From: Streptomyces endophytica
GTDB taxonomy: Bacteria; Actinomycetota; Actinomycetes; Streptomycetales; Streptomycetaceae
Assembly: GCF_026153355.1 (NCBI RefSeq)
Contig: NZ_CP110636.1
Location: forward strand, 186,001-250,000
DNA: 64,000 nucleotides
Reading direction: 5' to 3'
Part shown: positions 27,972 through 38,355 of the stretch, piece by piece
How positions within the stretch are numbered: position 1 is the first letter of the stretch
Layout of the letters: every line of letters starts with the position of its first letter
Notes under the pieces: model-generated
What the model was told of the DNA's origin: nothing
Seen by the model: the letters and a program-made list of their open reading frames with translations, nothing else
The model's database searches: none
Translations under genes and position numbers: made by a program

Positions 27972-28421
27972 TTACGCGGTGCCCTCGTCATCCTCGTCGT
28001 CGCCGGGCTTGCGGTACGGATCGGCCTCGCCGGCGTACCGGGCGCCCGAGGAGGCCTCACGGACCTTGGCGTCCGAGGCCCGTGCCTTGTCGAGCAGGTC
28101 CTCGATGGTCTTGGCGTTCTCCGGCAGGGCGTCCGCGACGAACGCCAGGGTCGGCGTGAACTTCGTGCCGGCCGCGGCACCGACCGCGGAGCGCAGCATG
28201 CCCTTGGCGCTCTCCAGTCCGGCGGCGGCGCTGGCCCGGTCCTCGTCGTCGCCGTAGACCGTGTAGAAGACCGTAGCCTCCCGCAGGTCGCCGGTGACCC
28301 GGGTGTCCGTGATGGTCACGTGCGAGCCGAGCCGCGGGTCCTTGATGCCGCGCTGCAGCTTCTGGGCGACCACCTCCCGGATGAGGTCCGCCAGCTTCTT
28401 CGCCCGCGCATTGTCGGCCAC
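27972..28421 (-). CDS. rbfA: Ribosome-binding factor A
   Basis: 149 residues. Helps mature the 30S subunit by acting on 16S rRNA. The KH-like fold is clear from 'ADNARAKKLADLIREVVAQKL', 'KDPRLGSHVTITDTRVTGDLREATVFYTVYG' and 'RTAVG'-type helix 'LRSAVGAAAGTKFTPTLAFV'. The C-terminal 30 residues are acidic (GDDEDDEGTA), as in other actinobacteria. It lies between ylxP and truB, with a 2-base gap to truB. Confidence 0.96.
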   Translation of the reverse strand: MADNARAKKLADLIREVVAQKLQRGIKDPRLGSHVTITDTRVTGDLREATVFYTVYGDDEDRASAAAGLESAKGMLRSAVGAAAGTKFTPTLAFVADALPENAKTIEDLLDKARASDAKVREASSGARYAGEADPYRKPGDDEDDEGTA

Positions 28422-28487
28422 TGGTCCGTCTCCTTCTTGTCTTCCACAATTGTGCTTCCACCGGCGGCGACCTGCCCCGTCATCAGG

Positions 28488-28781
28488 TCAGTCGTCGTCG
28501 CCGTGCAGCCGTCGGCGTACCGACAGCAGCTCCACTTCGGGCCGTGCGGCGACCAGGCGCTCGCAACGGTCCATGACATCGGTGAGATGCCCGACGTCCC
28601 CGGACACCACCGCCAGGCCGATGGTGGCCCTGCGGTACAGATCCTGGTCCCCGACCTCCGCCACGCTCACCGCGAATTTGCGGTGGAGTTCGGAGACGAT
28701 CGGGCGGACGACGGAGCGCTTCTCCTTCAGCGACCGTACGTCGCCGAGAAGCAGGTCGAAGGACAGCGTCCCTACGTACAT
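28488..28781 (-). CDS. ylxP: DUF503/YlxP-like protein
   Basis: 97 residues. 'MYVGTLSFDLLLGDVRSLKEKRSVVRPIVSELHRKF' and 'VSVAEVGDQDLYRRATIGLAVVSGD' are the DUF503 signature. The family sits in the nusA-infB-rbfA operon in many Gram-positive bacteria and is linked to RNA processing or ribosome biogenesis. The exact role is not known. There is a strong hairpin between infB and this gene, so it may depend partly on its own promoter. Confidence 0.9.
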   Translation of the reverse strand: MYVGTLSFDLLLGDVRSLKEKRSVVRPIVSELHRKFAVSVAEVGDQDLYRRATIGLAVVSGDVGHLTDVMDRCERLVAARPEVELLSVRRRLHGDDD

Positions 28782-28874
28782 GCAAGCCGGGTCAAGCCAC
28801 CCGTGGGGCCTTGGGGGTACCTCCCGGCATGGGCCGGGGGCGTACGTGTCAGTTCGAACCGTACACGCAACGGC

Positions 28875-28914
28875 CGGGGCCGATCGACGGAGTTTCTTCC
28901 GCCGACCGGCCCCG
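28875..28914 (-). terminator. Hairpin between infB and ylxP
   Basis: A 17-bp stem with two G-U pairs (28875-28891 with 28898-28914, CGGGGCCG arms) and a 6-base loop, 16 bases after the infB stop at 28931. It would end or attenuate the rimP-nusA-infB transcript. Confidence 0.75.
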
Positions 28915-28930
28915 AAAGGTCAGTGCGTGA

Positions 28931-31900
28931 TCAGCCGCGCGGCTTCTCTCGCATCTCGTACGTCGCGATGACGTCGTCGACCTTGATGTCGTTGAAGTTG
29001 CCGAGGTTGATACCGCCCTCGAACCCTTCGCGGATCTCGGTGACGTCGTCCTTGAAGCGACGCAGACCGTCGATGTTGAGGTTCTCCGCGACCACCTTGC
29101 CGTCGCGGATGAGGCGCGCCTTGGTGTTGCGCTTGACCTCGCCGGAGCGGATGAGAACACCCGCGATGTTGCCCAGCTTGGACGACTTGAAGACCTCGCG
29201 GATCTCCGCCGTACCGAGCTCGACCTCTTCGTACTCCGGCTTGAGCATGCCCTTGAGGGCCGCCTCGATCTCCTCGATCGCCTGGTAGATGACCGAGTAG
29301 TACCGGACGTCGACGCCCTCGCGCTCGGCCATCTGCGTGGCGCGGCCCTCGGCCCGCACGTTGAAGCCGATGACGATCGCGTCGGAGCCGGACGCCAGGT
29401 TGATGTCGGTCTCCGTGACCGCACCGACGCCGCGGTGCAGCACCCGGATGTCGACCTCTTCGCCGACGTCGAGCTGGAGCAGCGAGGACTCCAGGGCCTC
29501 GACGGAACCAGAAGCGTCACCCTTGATGATGAGGTTGAGCTGCTGGACCTCGCCGGCCTTGAGCACCTTGTCCAGGTCCTCCAGGGAGACCCTGCGGGTG
29601 CGCTTGGCGAAGGCCGCGTTGCGCTCGCGCGCCGCGCGCTTCTCGGCGATCTGGCGGGCCGTGCGGTCCTCGTCGACGACCAGGAAGTTGTCGCCGGCAC
29701 CCGGGACGTTGGTGAGACCCAGGACCAGGACGGGGGTCGACGGACCCGCTTCCTCGACGTTGTTGCCCTTGTCGTCGAACATCGCACGGACTCGGCCGTA
29801 CGCGTCACCGGCGACCATCGTGTCGCCGACGCGGAGGGTACCGCGCTGGACGAGGACGGTGGCCACGGCGCCGCGGCCGCGGTCGAGGTGGGCCTCGATC
29901 GCAATACCCTGCGCGTCCTGCTCGGCGTTGGCCCGCAGGTCGAGCGCGGCGTCCGCGGTGAGGACCACGGCCTCCAGCAGGGACTCGATGTTCTGGCCCT
30001 GCTTGGCGGAGATGTCGACGAACATGGTGTCGCCGCCGTACTCCTCGGCCACCAGGCCGTACTCGGTCAGCTGACCGCGCACCTTGGTCGGGTCGGCGCC
30101 CTCGACGTCGATCTTGTTGACCGCGACCACGATCGGCACGTCGGCCGCCTTGGCGTGGTTCAGGGCCTCGATCGTCTGCGGCATGACACCGTCGTTGGCC
30201 GCCACCACGAGGATCGCGATGTCGGTCGACTTGGCACCACGGGCACGCATGGCGGTGAACGCCTCGTGACCGGGGGTGTCGATGAAGGTGATGCGCCGCT
30301 CTTCTTCGTTGACCTCGGTCGCGACCTGGTAGGCACCGATGTGCTGGGTGATGCCGCCGGCCTCGCCCGCGATGACGTTCGTCTTGCGGATCGCGTCGAG
30401 CAGTCGGGTCTTACCGTGGTCGACGTGACCCATGACGGTCACCACCGGCGGACGGGAGACGAGCATCTCCTCGCCGCCCTCGTTCTCGCCGAACTCGATG
30501 TCGAAGGACTCGAGCAGCTCGCGGTCCTCCTCCTCCGGGCTGACGATCTCGACGACGTAGTTCATCTCGTCGGCGAGCAGCTGGAGCGTCTCGTCGGAGA
30601 CCGACTGGGTCGCGGTGACCATCTCGCCGAGGTTCAGCATGACCTGGACCAGCGACGCCGGGTTGGCGTTGATCTTCTCCGCGAAGTCCGTCAGCGAGGC
30701 ACCGCGCGACAGCCGAACCGTCGCGCCGTTGCCGCGCGGCAGCATGATGCCGCCGACCGACGGGGCCTGCATGGCCTCGTACTCCTGACGGCGCTGCCGC
30801 TTCGACTTGCGGCCGCGACGCGCCGGACCGCCGGGACGGCCGAACGCACCCTGCGTGCCACCACGGCCACCGGGACCGCCGGGACGACCAGCGAAGCCGG
30901 GACGACCGCCGAAGCCGCCGCCGCCACCGCCGGGGCCACCGCCACCGGGACGACCGGCGAAGCCACCGCCGGCACCGGGACGACCGCCGCCGCCACCGGG
31001 ACGGCCGGCGAAGCCGCCGCCACCGCCCGGACGACCGCCACCGCCGCCGGGACGACCGGCACCGCCGGGACCGCGCCCGCCGCCACCGGGGCCGGGACGC
31101 GGGCCGGCAGCCGGACGCTGCGGCATCATGCCCGGGTTCGGGCGGTTACCGCCGCCGGGACGCGGGCCCGCGCCGGGCGCGGCACCCTGCGGACGGGGCA
31201 TGCCACCGGGGGTCGGACGCGCGCCGCCCTGGCCCTGGGGACGGGGGCCGCCCTGGCCGCCGCCCTGCGGACGCGGGCCACCGGGGCCACCCTGGCCACC
31301 GGGACGCGGCGCGCCACCGGGACGGGGGGCCTGCGGACGGGCCATGCCCGTGGAGCCACCGGAGGTGAAGGGGTTGTTACCCGGACGCGGGCCGGACGGA
31401 CGACCGCCGGGACGCGCGGCCGGACGCTCGGCGCCGGGGCGCGGGGCGTTGCCACGGCCCTGACCACCCTGACCGGGACCGGGCGCCGGACGGGCCGGGC
31501 GCGGGCCGGGGGTGGCACCGGGACGGGGGGCCGACGGGGCGGCCGGGGGTGCCTGGAACTCGGGCTGCGCGGGCGCGGCCGGAGCGGGCTTGGGTGCTGC
31601 CGGGCGCGCCGGGGCGGGGCGCGGGCCGGGAGCGGGGGTGGTGCTCTTGGGGGCCGCGGGGGCCGGCGCCTCGGAGGCGGCCGGAGCCGGGGCCGCGGGG
31701 CCCGGCTTGGGGGCACCCGGCTTCGGGGCAGCAGGACGAGCCGCCTGCGCCGGAGAGGGCGCCGACGGCTTCGCGGGGGCCGACTTGCGCGGCGCCGCGG
31801 GCTTCCCGGCGGCGCGGCCGTTGCCGCTGCCTGCCTGGAAAGCGTCGGTCAACTTGCGAACAACCGGCGCCTCGATCGTCGAGGACGCCGAACGGACGAA

Positions 31901-31987
31901 TTCACCAAGTTCTTGGAGCTTGGCCATGACGACCTTGCTCTCCACGCCGAACTCCTTGGCGAGTTCGTATACCCGGACCTTAGCCAC
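28931..31987 (-). CDS. infB: Translation initiation factor IF-2
   Basis: 1018 residues, the long actinobacterial form. Residues 1-50 are an IF2_N domain ([28 protein letters not shown]). 60-390 is a long Pro/Ala/Gly/Arg linker with many RPGGGG and GGFAGRPGG repeats. After '[18 protein letters not shown]' comes a second IF2_N-like domain. The GTPase domain starts near 515 with '[18 protein letters not shown]', then '[10 protein letters not shown]' and '[11 protein letters not shown]'. The C-terminal domains bind fMet-tRNA ('[20 protein letters not shown]'). It delivers the initiator tRNA to the 30S subunit. No frameshift is seen over 3 kb. Confidence 0.98.
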   Translation of the reverse strand: MAKVRVYELAKEFGVESKVVMAKLQELGEFVRSASSTIEAPVVRKLTDAFQAGSGNGRAAGKPAAPRKSAPAKPSAPSPAQAARPAAPKPGAPKPGPAAPAPAASEAPAPAAPKSTTPAPGPRPAPARPAAPKPAPAAPAQPEFQAPPAAPSAPRPGATPGPRPARPAPGPGQGGQGRGNAPRPGAERPAARPGGRPSGPRPGNNPFTSGGSTGMARPQAPRPGGAPRPGGQGGPGGPRPQGGGQGGPRPQGQGGARPTPGGMPRPQGAAPGAGPRPGGGNRPNPGMMPQRPAAGPRPGPGGGGRGPGGAGRPGGGGGRPGGGGGFAGRPGGGGGRPGAGGGFAGRPGGGGPGGGGGGFGGRPGFAGRPGGPGGRGGTQGAFGRPGGPARRGRKSKRQRRQEYEAMQAPSVGGIMLPRGNGATVRLSRGASLTDFAEKINANPASLVQVMLNLGEMVTATQSVSDETLQLLADEMNYVVEIVSPEEEDRELLESFDIEFGENEGGEEMLVSRPPVVTVMGHVDHGKTRLLDAIRKTNVIAGEAGGITQHIGAYQVATEVNEEERRITFIDTPGHEAFTAMRARGAKSTDIAILVVAANDGVMPQTIEALNHAKAADVPIVVAVNKIDVEGADPTKVRGQLTEYGLVAEEYGGDTMFVDISAKQGQNIESLLEAVVLTADAALDLRANAEQDAQGIAIEAHLDRGRGAVATVLVQRGTLRVGDTMVAGDAYGRVRAMFDDKGNNVEEAGPSTPVLVLGLTNVPGAGDNFLVVDEDRTARQIAEKRAARERNAAFAKRTRRVSLEDLDKVLKAGEVQQLNLIIKGDASGSVEALESSLLQLDVGEEVDIRVLHRGVGAVTETDINLASGSDAIVIGFNVRAEGRATQMAEREGVDVRYYSVIYQAIEEIEAALKGMLKPEYEEVELGTAEIREVFKSSKLGNIAGVLIRSGEVKRNTKARLIRDGKVVAENLNIDGLRRFKDDVTEIREGFEGGINLGNFNDIKVDDVIATYEMREKPRG

Positions 31988-32163
31988 TTCGCTCCTTCTA
32001 GGTCCGGGGTGTCCACCGGACCGTCGCTACTTCATGGGCGTACTCATCGCGTACTCATCGAGTGCTCATCGCAATCTCGACCTACTTCCGACTCGCGAGG
32101 TACCTGACCGCACGGTTTTCCGTGCGCTGTGCATCTTGCTGTGCGTTATTGCAATGGGCGGCT

Positions 32164-32442
32164 TCAACCGGCGCGCCGTTCGAGGAACCGACGCACGTCC
32201 GTCGTGTCGAACGGCCCCCGGCCCCGAAAGGCCCGGGGAAACGCCCGGCGGCGGACCGCCAGGTCGAGGCAGACCAGTGTCGGGTGCACGTATGCACCCC
32301 GGCCGGGCAGCGTACCGCGAGGATCAGGGGCACACTCGCCCTCGATCTCCACGATGCGCAGCAAATCGCCCTTGACCGCCCGCTCCCGGCATCCCAGACA
32401 TGTGCGCTCAGGGCATGCGCGGGCATGCGTCCGGCCAGACAC
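32164..32442 (-). CDS. ylxR: YlxR/DUF448 RNA-binding protein
   Basis: 92 residues. 'PERTCLGCRERAVKGDLLRIV' (12-32) and 'GRGAYVHPTLVCLDLAVRRRAFPRAF' are the YlxR signature. The predicted role is a small RNA-binding regulator, known to influence RNase P activity and gene expression in Bacillus. It sits between nusA (122 bases upstream) and infB (176 bases downstream), its standard place. Confidence 0.93.
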   Translation of the reverse strand: MSGRTHARACPERTCLGCRERAVKGDLLRIVEIEGECAPDPRGTLPGRGAYVHPTLVCLDLAVRRRAFPRAFRGRGPFDTTDVRRFLERRAG

Positions 32443-32564
32443 TGCTTAAGTCTACCTCCCCGCGCCGACCGCACCCCGATGGGGTAAAGGCCGAACGGCT
32501 GCTCAGAATTCCCGTCGGGGTGCCGCGGCGCCACCAATTTTTCCGTGGGCCGCGGCTCCGGCGG

Positions 32565-33569
32565 CTACGACGTGTGATCCCCGGCCTGCGAGGCGTGCTC
32601 GGTGTCCGGCCGGATGTCGATCCGCCATCCGGTGAGCCGGGCCGCGAGACGGGCGTTCTGCCCCTCCTTGCCGATGGCCAGTGACAGCTGGTAGTCGGGG
32701 ACGGTGACCCGGGCGGAGCGCGCCGCCAGGTCCACGACCTCGACCTTGCTGACCCGGGCCGGCGACAGCGCGTTGGCGACCAGCTCGGCGGGGTCGTCCG
32801 ACCAGTCCACGATGTCGATCTTCTCGCCGTTGAGCTCGGCCATCACGGCCCGCACCCGCCCGCCCATGGGGCCGATGCACGCACCCTTGGCGTTCAGCCC
32901 CGACCGCGTCGAGCGCACGGCGATCTTCGTGCGGTGCCCGGCCTCACGGGCGATGGCGGCGATCTCCACCGACCCGTCCGCGATCTCCGGCACCTCCATG
33001 GCGAAGAGCTTCTTCACCAGGTTGGGGTGGGTGCGCGACAGCGTCACCGAAGGGCCGCGCACGCCCTTGACCACCCGGACGACGTACGACCGCAGCCGGG
33101 TGCCGTGGGTGTACTCCTCACCGGGGACCTGCTCCTGCACCGGCAGGATGGCCTCCAGCTTGCCGATGTCGACCAGGACGTTCTTGGGGTCCTTGCCCTG
33201 CTGGACCACGCCGGTGACGACGTCGCCCTCCCGCCCGGCGTACTCACCGAACGTGATCTCCTCCTCGGCGTCCCGCAGCCGCTGCAGGATGACCTGCTTG
33301 GCGGTGGTCGCCGCGATCCGGCCGAAGCCCGACGGGGTGTCGTCGAACTCGCGCGGCTCGGCACCCTCCTCCAGGTCCTCGGGGTCCTCCTTCGCCCACA
33401 CCGTCACATGGCCGGTGTTGCGGTCCAGCTCCACCCGCGCCCGCCGGCGGCTGCCCTCGGTGCGGTGGTAAGCGATGAGGAGGGCCGACTCGATCGCCTC
33501 GACCAGCAGGTCGAACGAGATCTCCTTCTCCCGCACCAGCCCCCGCAGGGCACTCATGTCGATGTCCAC
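32565..33569 (-). CDS. nusA: Transcription termination/antitermination factor NusA
   Basis: 334 residues, the short actinobacterial form lacking C-terminal acidic repeats. N-terminal domain that contacts RNA polymerase (1-105: '[30 protein letters not shown]'), S1 domain (about 110-180: '[18 protein letters not shown]'), then two KH domains ('[19 protein letters not shown]', '[26 protein letters not shown]', '[23 protein letters not shown]'). It follows rimP by 2 bases. Confidence 0.97.
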   Translation of the reverse strand: MDIDMSALRGLVREKEISFDLLVEAIESALLIAYHRTEGSRRRARVELDRNTGHVTVWAKEDPEDLEEGAEPREFDDTPSGFGRIAATTAKQVILQRLRDAEEEITFGEYAGREGDVVTGVVQQGKDPKNVLVDIGKLEAILPVQEQVPGEEYTHGTRLRSYVVRVVKGVRGPSVTLSRTHPNLVKKLFAMEVPEIADGSVEIAAIAREAGHRTKIAVRSTRSGLNAKGACIGPMGGRVRAVMAELNGEKIDIVDWSDDPAELVANALSPARVSKVEVVDLAARSARVTVPDYQLSLAIGKEGQNARLAARLTGWRIDIRPDTEHASQAGDHTS

Positions 33570-33571
33570 GG

Positions 33572-34123
33572 CTACGCCTCCTCCTTGTTCTCGTCGATCT
33601 TCTCTTCGTGCTGCGCGTCGCGCTTGTCCGCCTTCTCCGGCTTACGGCTGAATTCCAGCTCGACGCGCGCCTTGGCGATCTCGTCGAACAAGACCCGGCG
33701 GGCCGTCGGCTTGCGCCCCTTCACGCCCGGAACCTCCAGATCGAGGCCGTCCTCGTCGACGCCGGTGATCCGGGCGACCAGCTCCCCGGACCCTGCCGCG
33801 TCGGTGAGTTGGGCCTTGATGAGGCGGCCGAGGGCGCGGCGGTAGTGGCGCAGCTCGGTCAGCGGGCGGTCGGCGCCCGGGGACGTCACCTCGAGGGTGT
33901 AGGGCGCGCCGCCCATCGCGTCGGTGTCGTCCAGGACCTGGGACGCCTCGCGGCTCAGCTCGGCGCACTCGTCCAGCTGGACGCCCTCGTCGGAATCGAC
34001 CACGATCCGCAGCACCCGGCGCTTCCCGGCCGGTGTCACCTCGATCTCTTCCAGATCCAGGTCTCGGGCGGCGACGAGCGGTTCAAGCAGTCCGCGCAGC
34101 CTCTCGCTCTGGGTGGTGCTCAT
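33572..34123 (-). CDS. rimP: Ribosome maturation factor RimP
   Basis: 183 residues. Needed for 30S assembly. '[58 protein letters not shown]' and '[30 protein letters not shown]' are clear RimP motifs. A charged C-terminal tail ([17 protein letters not shown]) is common in actinobacteria. It is the first gene of the rimP-nusA-ylxR-infB set. The 118-base gap to the divergent lipoprotein gene holds both promoters. Confidence 0.96.
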   Translation of the reverse strand: MSTTQSERLRGLLEPLVAARDLDLEEIEVTPAGKRRVLRIVVDSDEGVQLDECAELSREASQVLDDTDAMGGAPYTLEVTSPGADRPLTELRHYRRALGRLIKAQLTDAAGSGELVARITGVDEDGLDLEVPGVKGRKPTARRVLFDEIAKARVELEFSRKPEKADKRDAQHEEKIDENKEEA

Positions 34124-34274
34124 CCGGGTGACTCCTCGGCCGCGTGTGCTGTTGTGGGTGGATCGCGTGTCGGGTCAAAGCCTATCGGTTCCGGCGGGGT
34201 ACTGACGATTCGGTGGGTGGTCACGGATACTCTCGCCTGCGGTGATCACAACGGAAGACCCCGGGAAGTGCAAC

Positions 34275-34786
34275 GTGCCGAAAGTGGCGCTCACACGCAG
34301 AAGGACCCTGCTGGCCGGCGCCGCCCTGGGGGGCGCGGCGCTGCTCGCCGGCTGCTCCGAGGACGTCTCCCCCGAACGGGACGAGCACTCCTCCGCCGCC
34401 GACCGGCTACGCACGGCCGCGGCCCACGACAGTACGGCGCTGCTGGCGCGCTACGACGCGACGCTCACCGCGCACCCGGCTCTGGAGCCGCGGCTGCGCC
34501 CGCTGCGCTCCGAAGTGGCCCGGCACGTCCAGGCGTTCACGACCGGTGGCGCCTCCCCCTCCCCCGCCGGCTCCGCCCGCCGGGGCCGCCCGCACCGGGC
34601 CGCCGCGCCCCCGGTGCCCGGGACGAGAAGGCCGCGCAGGGCGCCCTGGCCGCCGCGGAACGCAAGCTCGCCGACAACCGGACCACCGCGCTGCTGACCG
34701 CGCCGCCCGAACTGGCCCGGCTGCTCGCCTCGGTGGCCGCGGCCGGCGCGGCGCACGCCTATCTGCTGACGGAGCCGCCCCGATGA
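34275..34786 (+). CDS. Small lipoprotein, one frameshift
   Basis: About 170 residues. Start taken at the GTG at 34275 (after GGGAAG). 'LTRRRTLLAGAALGGAALLAGCSED' is a signal with a twin-arginine-like RRR and a lipobox LLAGC, so the protein is exported and lipid-anchored. The helical body 'AADRLRTAAAHDSTALLARYDATLTAHPALEPRLRPLRSEVARHVQAF' continues, after a frame change near 34600-34620 in a G/C run, with 'DEKAAQGALAAAERKLADNRTTALLTAPPELARLLASVAAAGAAH', ending at 34786. Its stop overlaps the ATG of the next gene (ATGA). The family is unknown. It is always paired with a ferritin-like protein in my recollection of streptomycete genomes. Confidence 0.7.
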
Positions 34787-35301
34787 CCTCACGGAAGAAG
34801 AGCGACGAGCGGAGCGACGAGCGGAGCGACGAGAGCCGCGCGGAGCTGACCGCCGTGCAGGCCGCGCTGGCCGCCGAGCACGCCGCGGTCTACGGCTACG
34901 GCGTGGTCGGCGGCCGTATCTCCCACGACCGGCGCACCGAGGCCCAGGCCGCCTACGACGCCCACCGCGCCCGCCGGGACGCGCTGCGCCGCGAGGTGCT
35001 GGCGCTGGGCGGCACGCCCGAGGCCGCGGCGGCCGCGTACGAACTGCCGTTCCCGGTGCCCGACCCGGCCGCCGCGGTGCGGCTGGCGGCGGAGCTGGAG
35101 GACCGGCTGGCCGCCGTCTACGCGGACCTCGTACGGGCCGGCGGCCGGGCCCGGCGGCGGGAGGCGGCCGCCGCGCTGCGCGAGGCGGCGGTGCGGGCGG
35201 TGCGCTGGCGCGGCGGCGGCGTAGCCTTCCCTGGGCTCACGGAGCGGGCCTCGGGCGCCGCTCCGTCCGGCTCCGCGAGCGCCCCCGCGGGCGCGCTCTG
35301 A
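34783..35301 (+). CDS. Ferritin-like DUF4439 protein
   Basis: 172 residues from the ATG overlapping the upstream stop. 'LTAVQAALAAEHAAVYGYGVVGGRI' then 'AQAAYDAHRARRDALRREVLALGGTPEAAAAAYELPFPVPD' and 'AAVRLAAELEDRLAAVYADLV' give the four-helix DUF4439 pattern with Glu/His at ferritin-like positions. A short SDERSDERSDES repeat lies near the N terminus. The C-terminal 'LTERASGAAPSGSASAPAGAL' is disordered. It probably works with the upstream lipoprotein. The substrate is unknown. Confidence 0.8.
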   Translation: MTSRKKSDERSDERSDESRAELTAVQAALAAEHAAVYGYGVVGGRISHDRRTEAQAAYDAHRARRDALRREVLALGGTPEAAAAAYELPFPVPDPAAAVRLAAELEDRLAAVYADLVRAGGRARRREAAAALREAAVRAVRWRGGGVAFPGLTERASGAAPSGSASAPAGAL

Positions 35302-35353
35302 ACGACCGGCGGTCACCGCCCCGGGAAGGCTTGAGGAAAGGGACAGCGCAGGC

Positions 35354-36265
35354 ATGGCAACGGCACCCATCGAACCACCGCAGCGTTTGGTGAGTTCGGT
35401 GAGCGGCGACCCGGAAAGCCCGGTACGGCAGTGGCTCGACGCGCTGCCGACGCTGGTTCAGCAGCGGCTCGACGACTGGGAGCTGACGCTGGAACGGGTG
35501 CACGCCCCCGGTGGCCGCAGCAGTCTGCTGGCGCTCGTACGGCAGGCGGACGGTACGCCGGCGGCGCTGAAGTTGCCGGCTCCGGGCCGCCGCGCCGGGC
35601 ACGAGGCGGCGGCGCTCGCGACCTGGGACGGCTGGGGTGCGGTGCGGCTGCTGCGGGCCGACGCGGCGAGCGGTGCGCTGTTGCTGGAGCGGTTGCAGAG
35701 CGGGGTGTCGCTGCGCTCGCTGCCGGAGGCCAAGGCCCTGCTGGAGGCGTCCGGTACGGTCCGGCGCCTGTGGGTGGAGCCGCCGGCCGAGCACCCGTTC
35801 GAGACCCTGGCCGGGCGTGCCGAGGCGGACGCGGAGGCGCTGGGGACGGCGGGTGGGCTGACCCGGGCGGCCGGTCCGCTGGTGGCGGAGGCCCAGGAGC
35901 TGCGCCGTGGTCTGCCGGCCGCTTCGGCGGAGCGGTTCCTGCTGCACGGGGCGTTCCGCCAGGGCAAGGTGCTGGCCGGTGAGCGGGCGCCGTGGCTGGC
36001 GATCGGCCCGTCGCCGGTGGTCGGCGAGCGGGCGTACGACCTGGCGGCGCTGGTGCTGGACCGCTTCGAGGACCTGGTGGCCGGGTCGGGGGCGGCCGCC
36101 GCGGTCCGCCGCCGGGTGGCCAAGCTGGCCGACTCCCTGGAAGTGGACCGGGACCGGCTGCGCGACTGGACGCTGTACCGGGCGGTGGACGCCGGGGTGC
36201 GGGAGGCGGCCGTGGGCGACCGCCAGCGCGGCGAGCTGCTGCTGGAGTTCGCGGCCTGGCTGTAG
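35354..36265 (+). CDS. Aminoglycoside-phosphotransferase-like pseudokinase
   Basis: 303 residues, start after GAGGAAAGGGA. The fold matches the aminoglycoside/hydroxyurea phosphotransferase family (APH(6)/hur): an N-lobe strand 'SSLLALVRQADGTPAALKLPAPGRRAGHEAAAL', the hinge 'GALLLERL', and C-lobe 'AERFLLHGAFRQGKVLAGERAPWLAIGPSPVVGERAYDLAAL'. In active members the loop is HGDxHxxN and the metal site IDPKP. Here His198-Gly-Ala200 and Ile-Gly218-Pro replace them, and the Asn is Lys. The catalytic and metal-binding Asp residues are both gone, so phosphotransfer is unlikely. Lys in 'ALKLP' is present. It may bind a ligand or act as a scaffold. It is followed by a convergent terminator. Confidence 0.75.
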   Translation: MATAPIEPPQRLVSSVSGDPESPVRQWLDALPTLVQQRLDDWELTLERVHAPGGRSSLLALVRQADGTPAALKLPAPGRRAGHEAAALATWDGWGAVRLLRADAASGALLLERLQSGVSLRSLPEAKALLEASGTVRRLWVEPPAEHPFETLAGRAEADAEALGTAGGLTRAAGPLVAEAQELRRGLPAASAERFLLHGAFRQGKVLAGERAPWLAIGPSPVVGERAYDLAALVLDRFEDLVAGSGAAAAVRRRVAKLADSLEVDRDRLRDWTLYRAVDAGVREAAVGDRQRGELLLEFAAWL

Positions 36266-36279
36266 GCCCCTCATACCTG

Positions 36280-36321
36280 CGCTGCGGCGCCGCCGGTCGG
36301 AGGACCGGTGGCGCCGCAGCG
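36280..36321. terminator. Bidirectional hairpin between pseudokinase gene and proS
   Basis: A 19-bp stem with one mismatch, G-U as RNA (36280-36298 with 36303-36321, CGCTGCGGCGCC arms), and a GGAG loop. It lies 15 bases after the plus-strand stop and 27 after the proS stop. Confidence 0.85.
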
Positions 36322-36347
36322 GTTTCGTCCCAGGCGTACCCGGTGGA

Positions 36348-38056
36348 TCAGGCGCTGAGCCGGGCGACGGCCTCCTCGACCGTCAGCTCCTCGCGCTCGC
36401 CGGTGCGGCGGTCCTTGACCTCGACGACGCCCTCACCGGCGCGCCGGCCGGCGACCACGATGGTCGGCACGCCCAGCAGTTCGGCGTCGGTGAACTTCAC
36501 GCCCGGCGAGACCCCGGCCCGGTCGTCGACCAGGACGCGCAGGCCGGCGTCGCCGAGCCGGTCGCCGATCGCCAGCGCGAGCTCGGTCTGCTGGGCCTTG
36601 CCCGCCGCGACGACGTGCACATCGGCCGGGGCGACCTCGCGGGGCCAGCACAGGCCCTTCTCGTCGTGGGTCTGCTCGGCCAGCGCGGCCACCGCACGGG
36701 AGACGCCGATGCCGTACGAGCCCATGGTGACCCGGGTCGGCTTGCCGTTCTGGCCGAGCACGTCGAGCTCGAAGGCGTCCGCGTACTTGCGGCCGAGCTG
36801 GAAGATGTGGCCGATCTCGATGGCGCGGTCGATCTTCAGGCCGGTGCCGCACTTCGGGCAGGGGTCGCCGGGCTCGACGACGACCACGTCGAGGTAGTCG
36901 TCGACCTCGAAGTCCCGGCCCACGACGACGTTGCGGGCGTGCTTGCCCTCCTTGTTGGCGCCGGTGACCCAGGCCGTGCCGGGGGCGACGCGGGGGTCGG
37001 CGATGTAGCGGAACGCCTTGCCGGCCAGGCCCTGCGGGCCGACGTAGCCGCGGACCAGCTCCGGGCGGTCGGTGAAGTCCTCGGCGGTGACCAGCTCGAC
37101 GGTGGCCGGCGCGAGGTGCTCGCCCAGCTTGCCGAGGTCGACCTCGCGGTCGCCGGGCACGCCCACCGCGACGATCTCGCCGTCGACCTTGACCAGGAGG
37201 TTCTTGAGCGTCGCGGAGGCCGGTACGCCGAGGAACTCGGCGAGCGACTCGATGGTCGGGGTGTCGGGGGTGTCCAGCTCCTCGACGGGGCCGTGGGCGG
37301 AACCGTCGGCCGGCTGGACCTTGACCGTGACGGCCTCGGTGTTGGCGGCGTAGTCGCAGGCCGGGCAGTCGACGAAGGTGTCCTCACCGGCCGCGGCGGG
37401 GGCCAGGAACTCCTCGGAGGCGGAGCCGCCCATCGCGCCGGAGACGGCGGAGACGATGCGGTAGTCCAGGCCCAGGCGCTGGAAGATCTTCTGGTACGCC
37501 TCGCGGTGCAGCGCGTAGGACTGCGCCAGGCCCTCGTCGGTGGTGTCGAAGCTGTACGAGTCCTTCATGTGGAACTCGCGGCGCGCAGCACGCCGGAGCG
37601 GGGGCGGGCCTCGTCGCGGTACTTGATCTGGATCTGGTAGAGGATCACCGGCAGGTCCTTGTAGGACGTGCACTGGTCCTTGACCGTGAGGGTGAAGATC
37701 TCTTCGTGGGTGGGGCCGAGGAGGTAGTCGGCGCCCTTGCGGTCCTTGAGGCGGAAGAGCAGGTCGCCGTACTCCTCCCAGCGGCCGCTGGTCTCGTAGG
37801 GCTCCTTGGGCAGCAGCGCCGGCAGCAGGACTTCCTGGCCGCCGATCGCGTCCATCTCCTCGCGGACGACGCGGGAGACGTTCTCCAGGACCTTCATGCC
37901 CAGCGGCAGCCACGTCCAGATGCCGGCGGAGGAGCGGCGGACGTACCCGGCGCGGACGAGCAGCTTGTGGCTGGCGGTCTCGGCGTCGGCCGGGTCGTCG
38001 CGCAGTGTCTTGATCATCAAGCGGGACATGCGCTGGACCTGTGCGGCGTTGGCCAT
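36348..38056 (-). CDS. proS: Prolyl-tRNA synthetase, one frameshift
   Basis: Charges tRNA-Pro. Start '[22 protein letters not shown]' at 38056. Class II motifs: '[20 protein letters not shown]' (motif 1 region), '[15 protein letters not shown]' (motif 2 start), and '[28 protein letters not shown]' (motif 3). The inserted editing domain ('[39 protein letters not shown]') marks the bacterial form. The anticodon domain ends 'EEAVARLSA'. At about 37585 a G is missing: 'CTGCGCGCCGCGAG' should read 'CTGCGCGGCCGCGAG', giving [15 protein letters not shown], the invariant family sequence. Because the gene is essential, I take this as a sequencing deletion. Expected length is about 569 residues. Confidence 0.97.
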
Positions 38057-38228
38057 GGGAGTTTCTCCTGCGTAAGAAAGGTGACTCCCTGGAGGTTAGC
38101 GGGCCGGGTGTGTCCCGCGGAAATGGGATACGGCCCGCGGTGTGCGGTGCCTCCCACGTACCTGTCTGCGGCGCCGCGGGTGTGCTCGCCGTTGCGCCTG
38201 CGGCGTGCGGGTGGTTGTCGGGTGCGGT

Positions 38229-38300
38229 GACGGGCCTCCGGGGCCGGTTGTGTGGACTGCTGGCGCTTTACGTCCACACAACCGGCCCCTCCGGCCCGTC
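38229..38300 (-). terminator. Long inverted repeat between GNAT gene and proS
   Basis: Two 29-base arms (38229-38257 and 38272-38300) are complementary except for one 3-base internal mismatch, with a 14-base loop. It lies 56 bases after the GNAT stop at 38356 and 172 bases upstream of proS. It could terminate the acetyltransferase transcript or form a proS leader structure. Confidence 0.75.
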
Positions 38301-38355
38301 CCCTCCCGTTGGGGGCAGGAAAACGGTGAGTGGGGGCTTGCCTGTGGGCCCCGGA

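Noticed and set aside
29435..32107. Plus-strand open frame of 890 residues opposite infB
   Set aside because: Mirror of the infB coding sequence produced by high GC at third positions; no domain seen.
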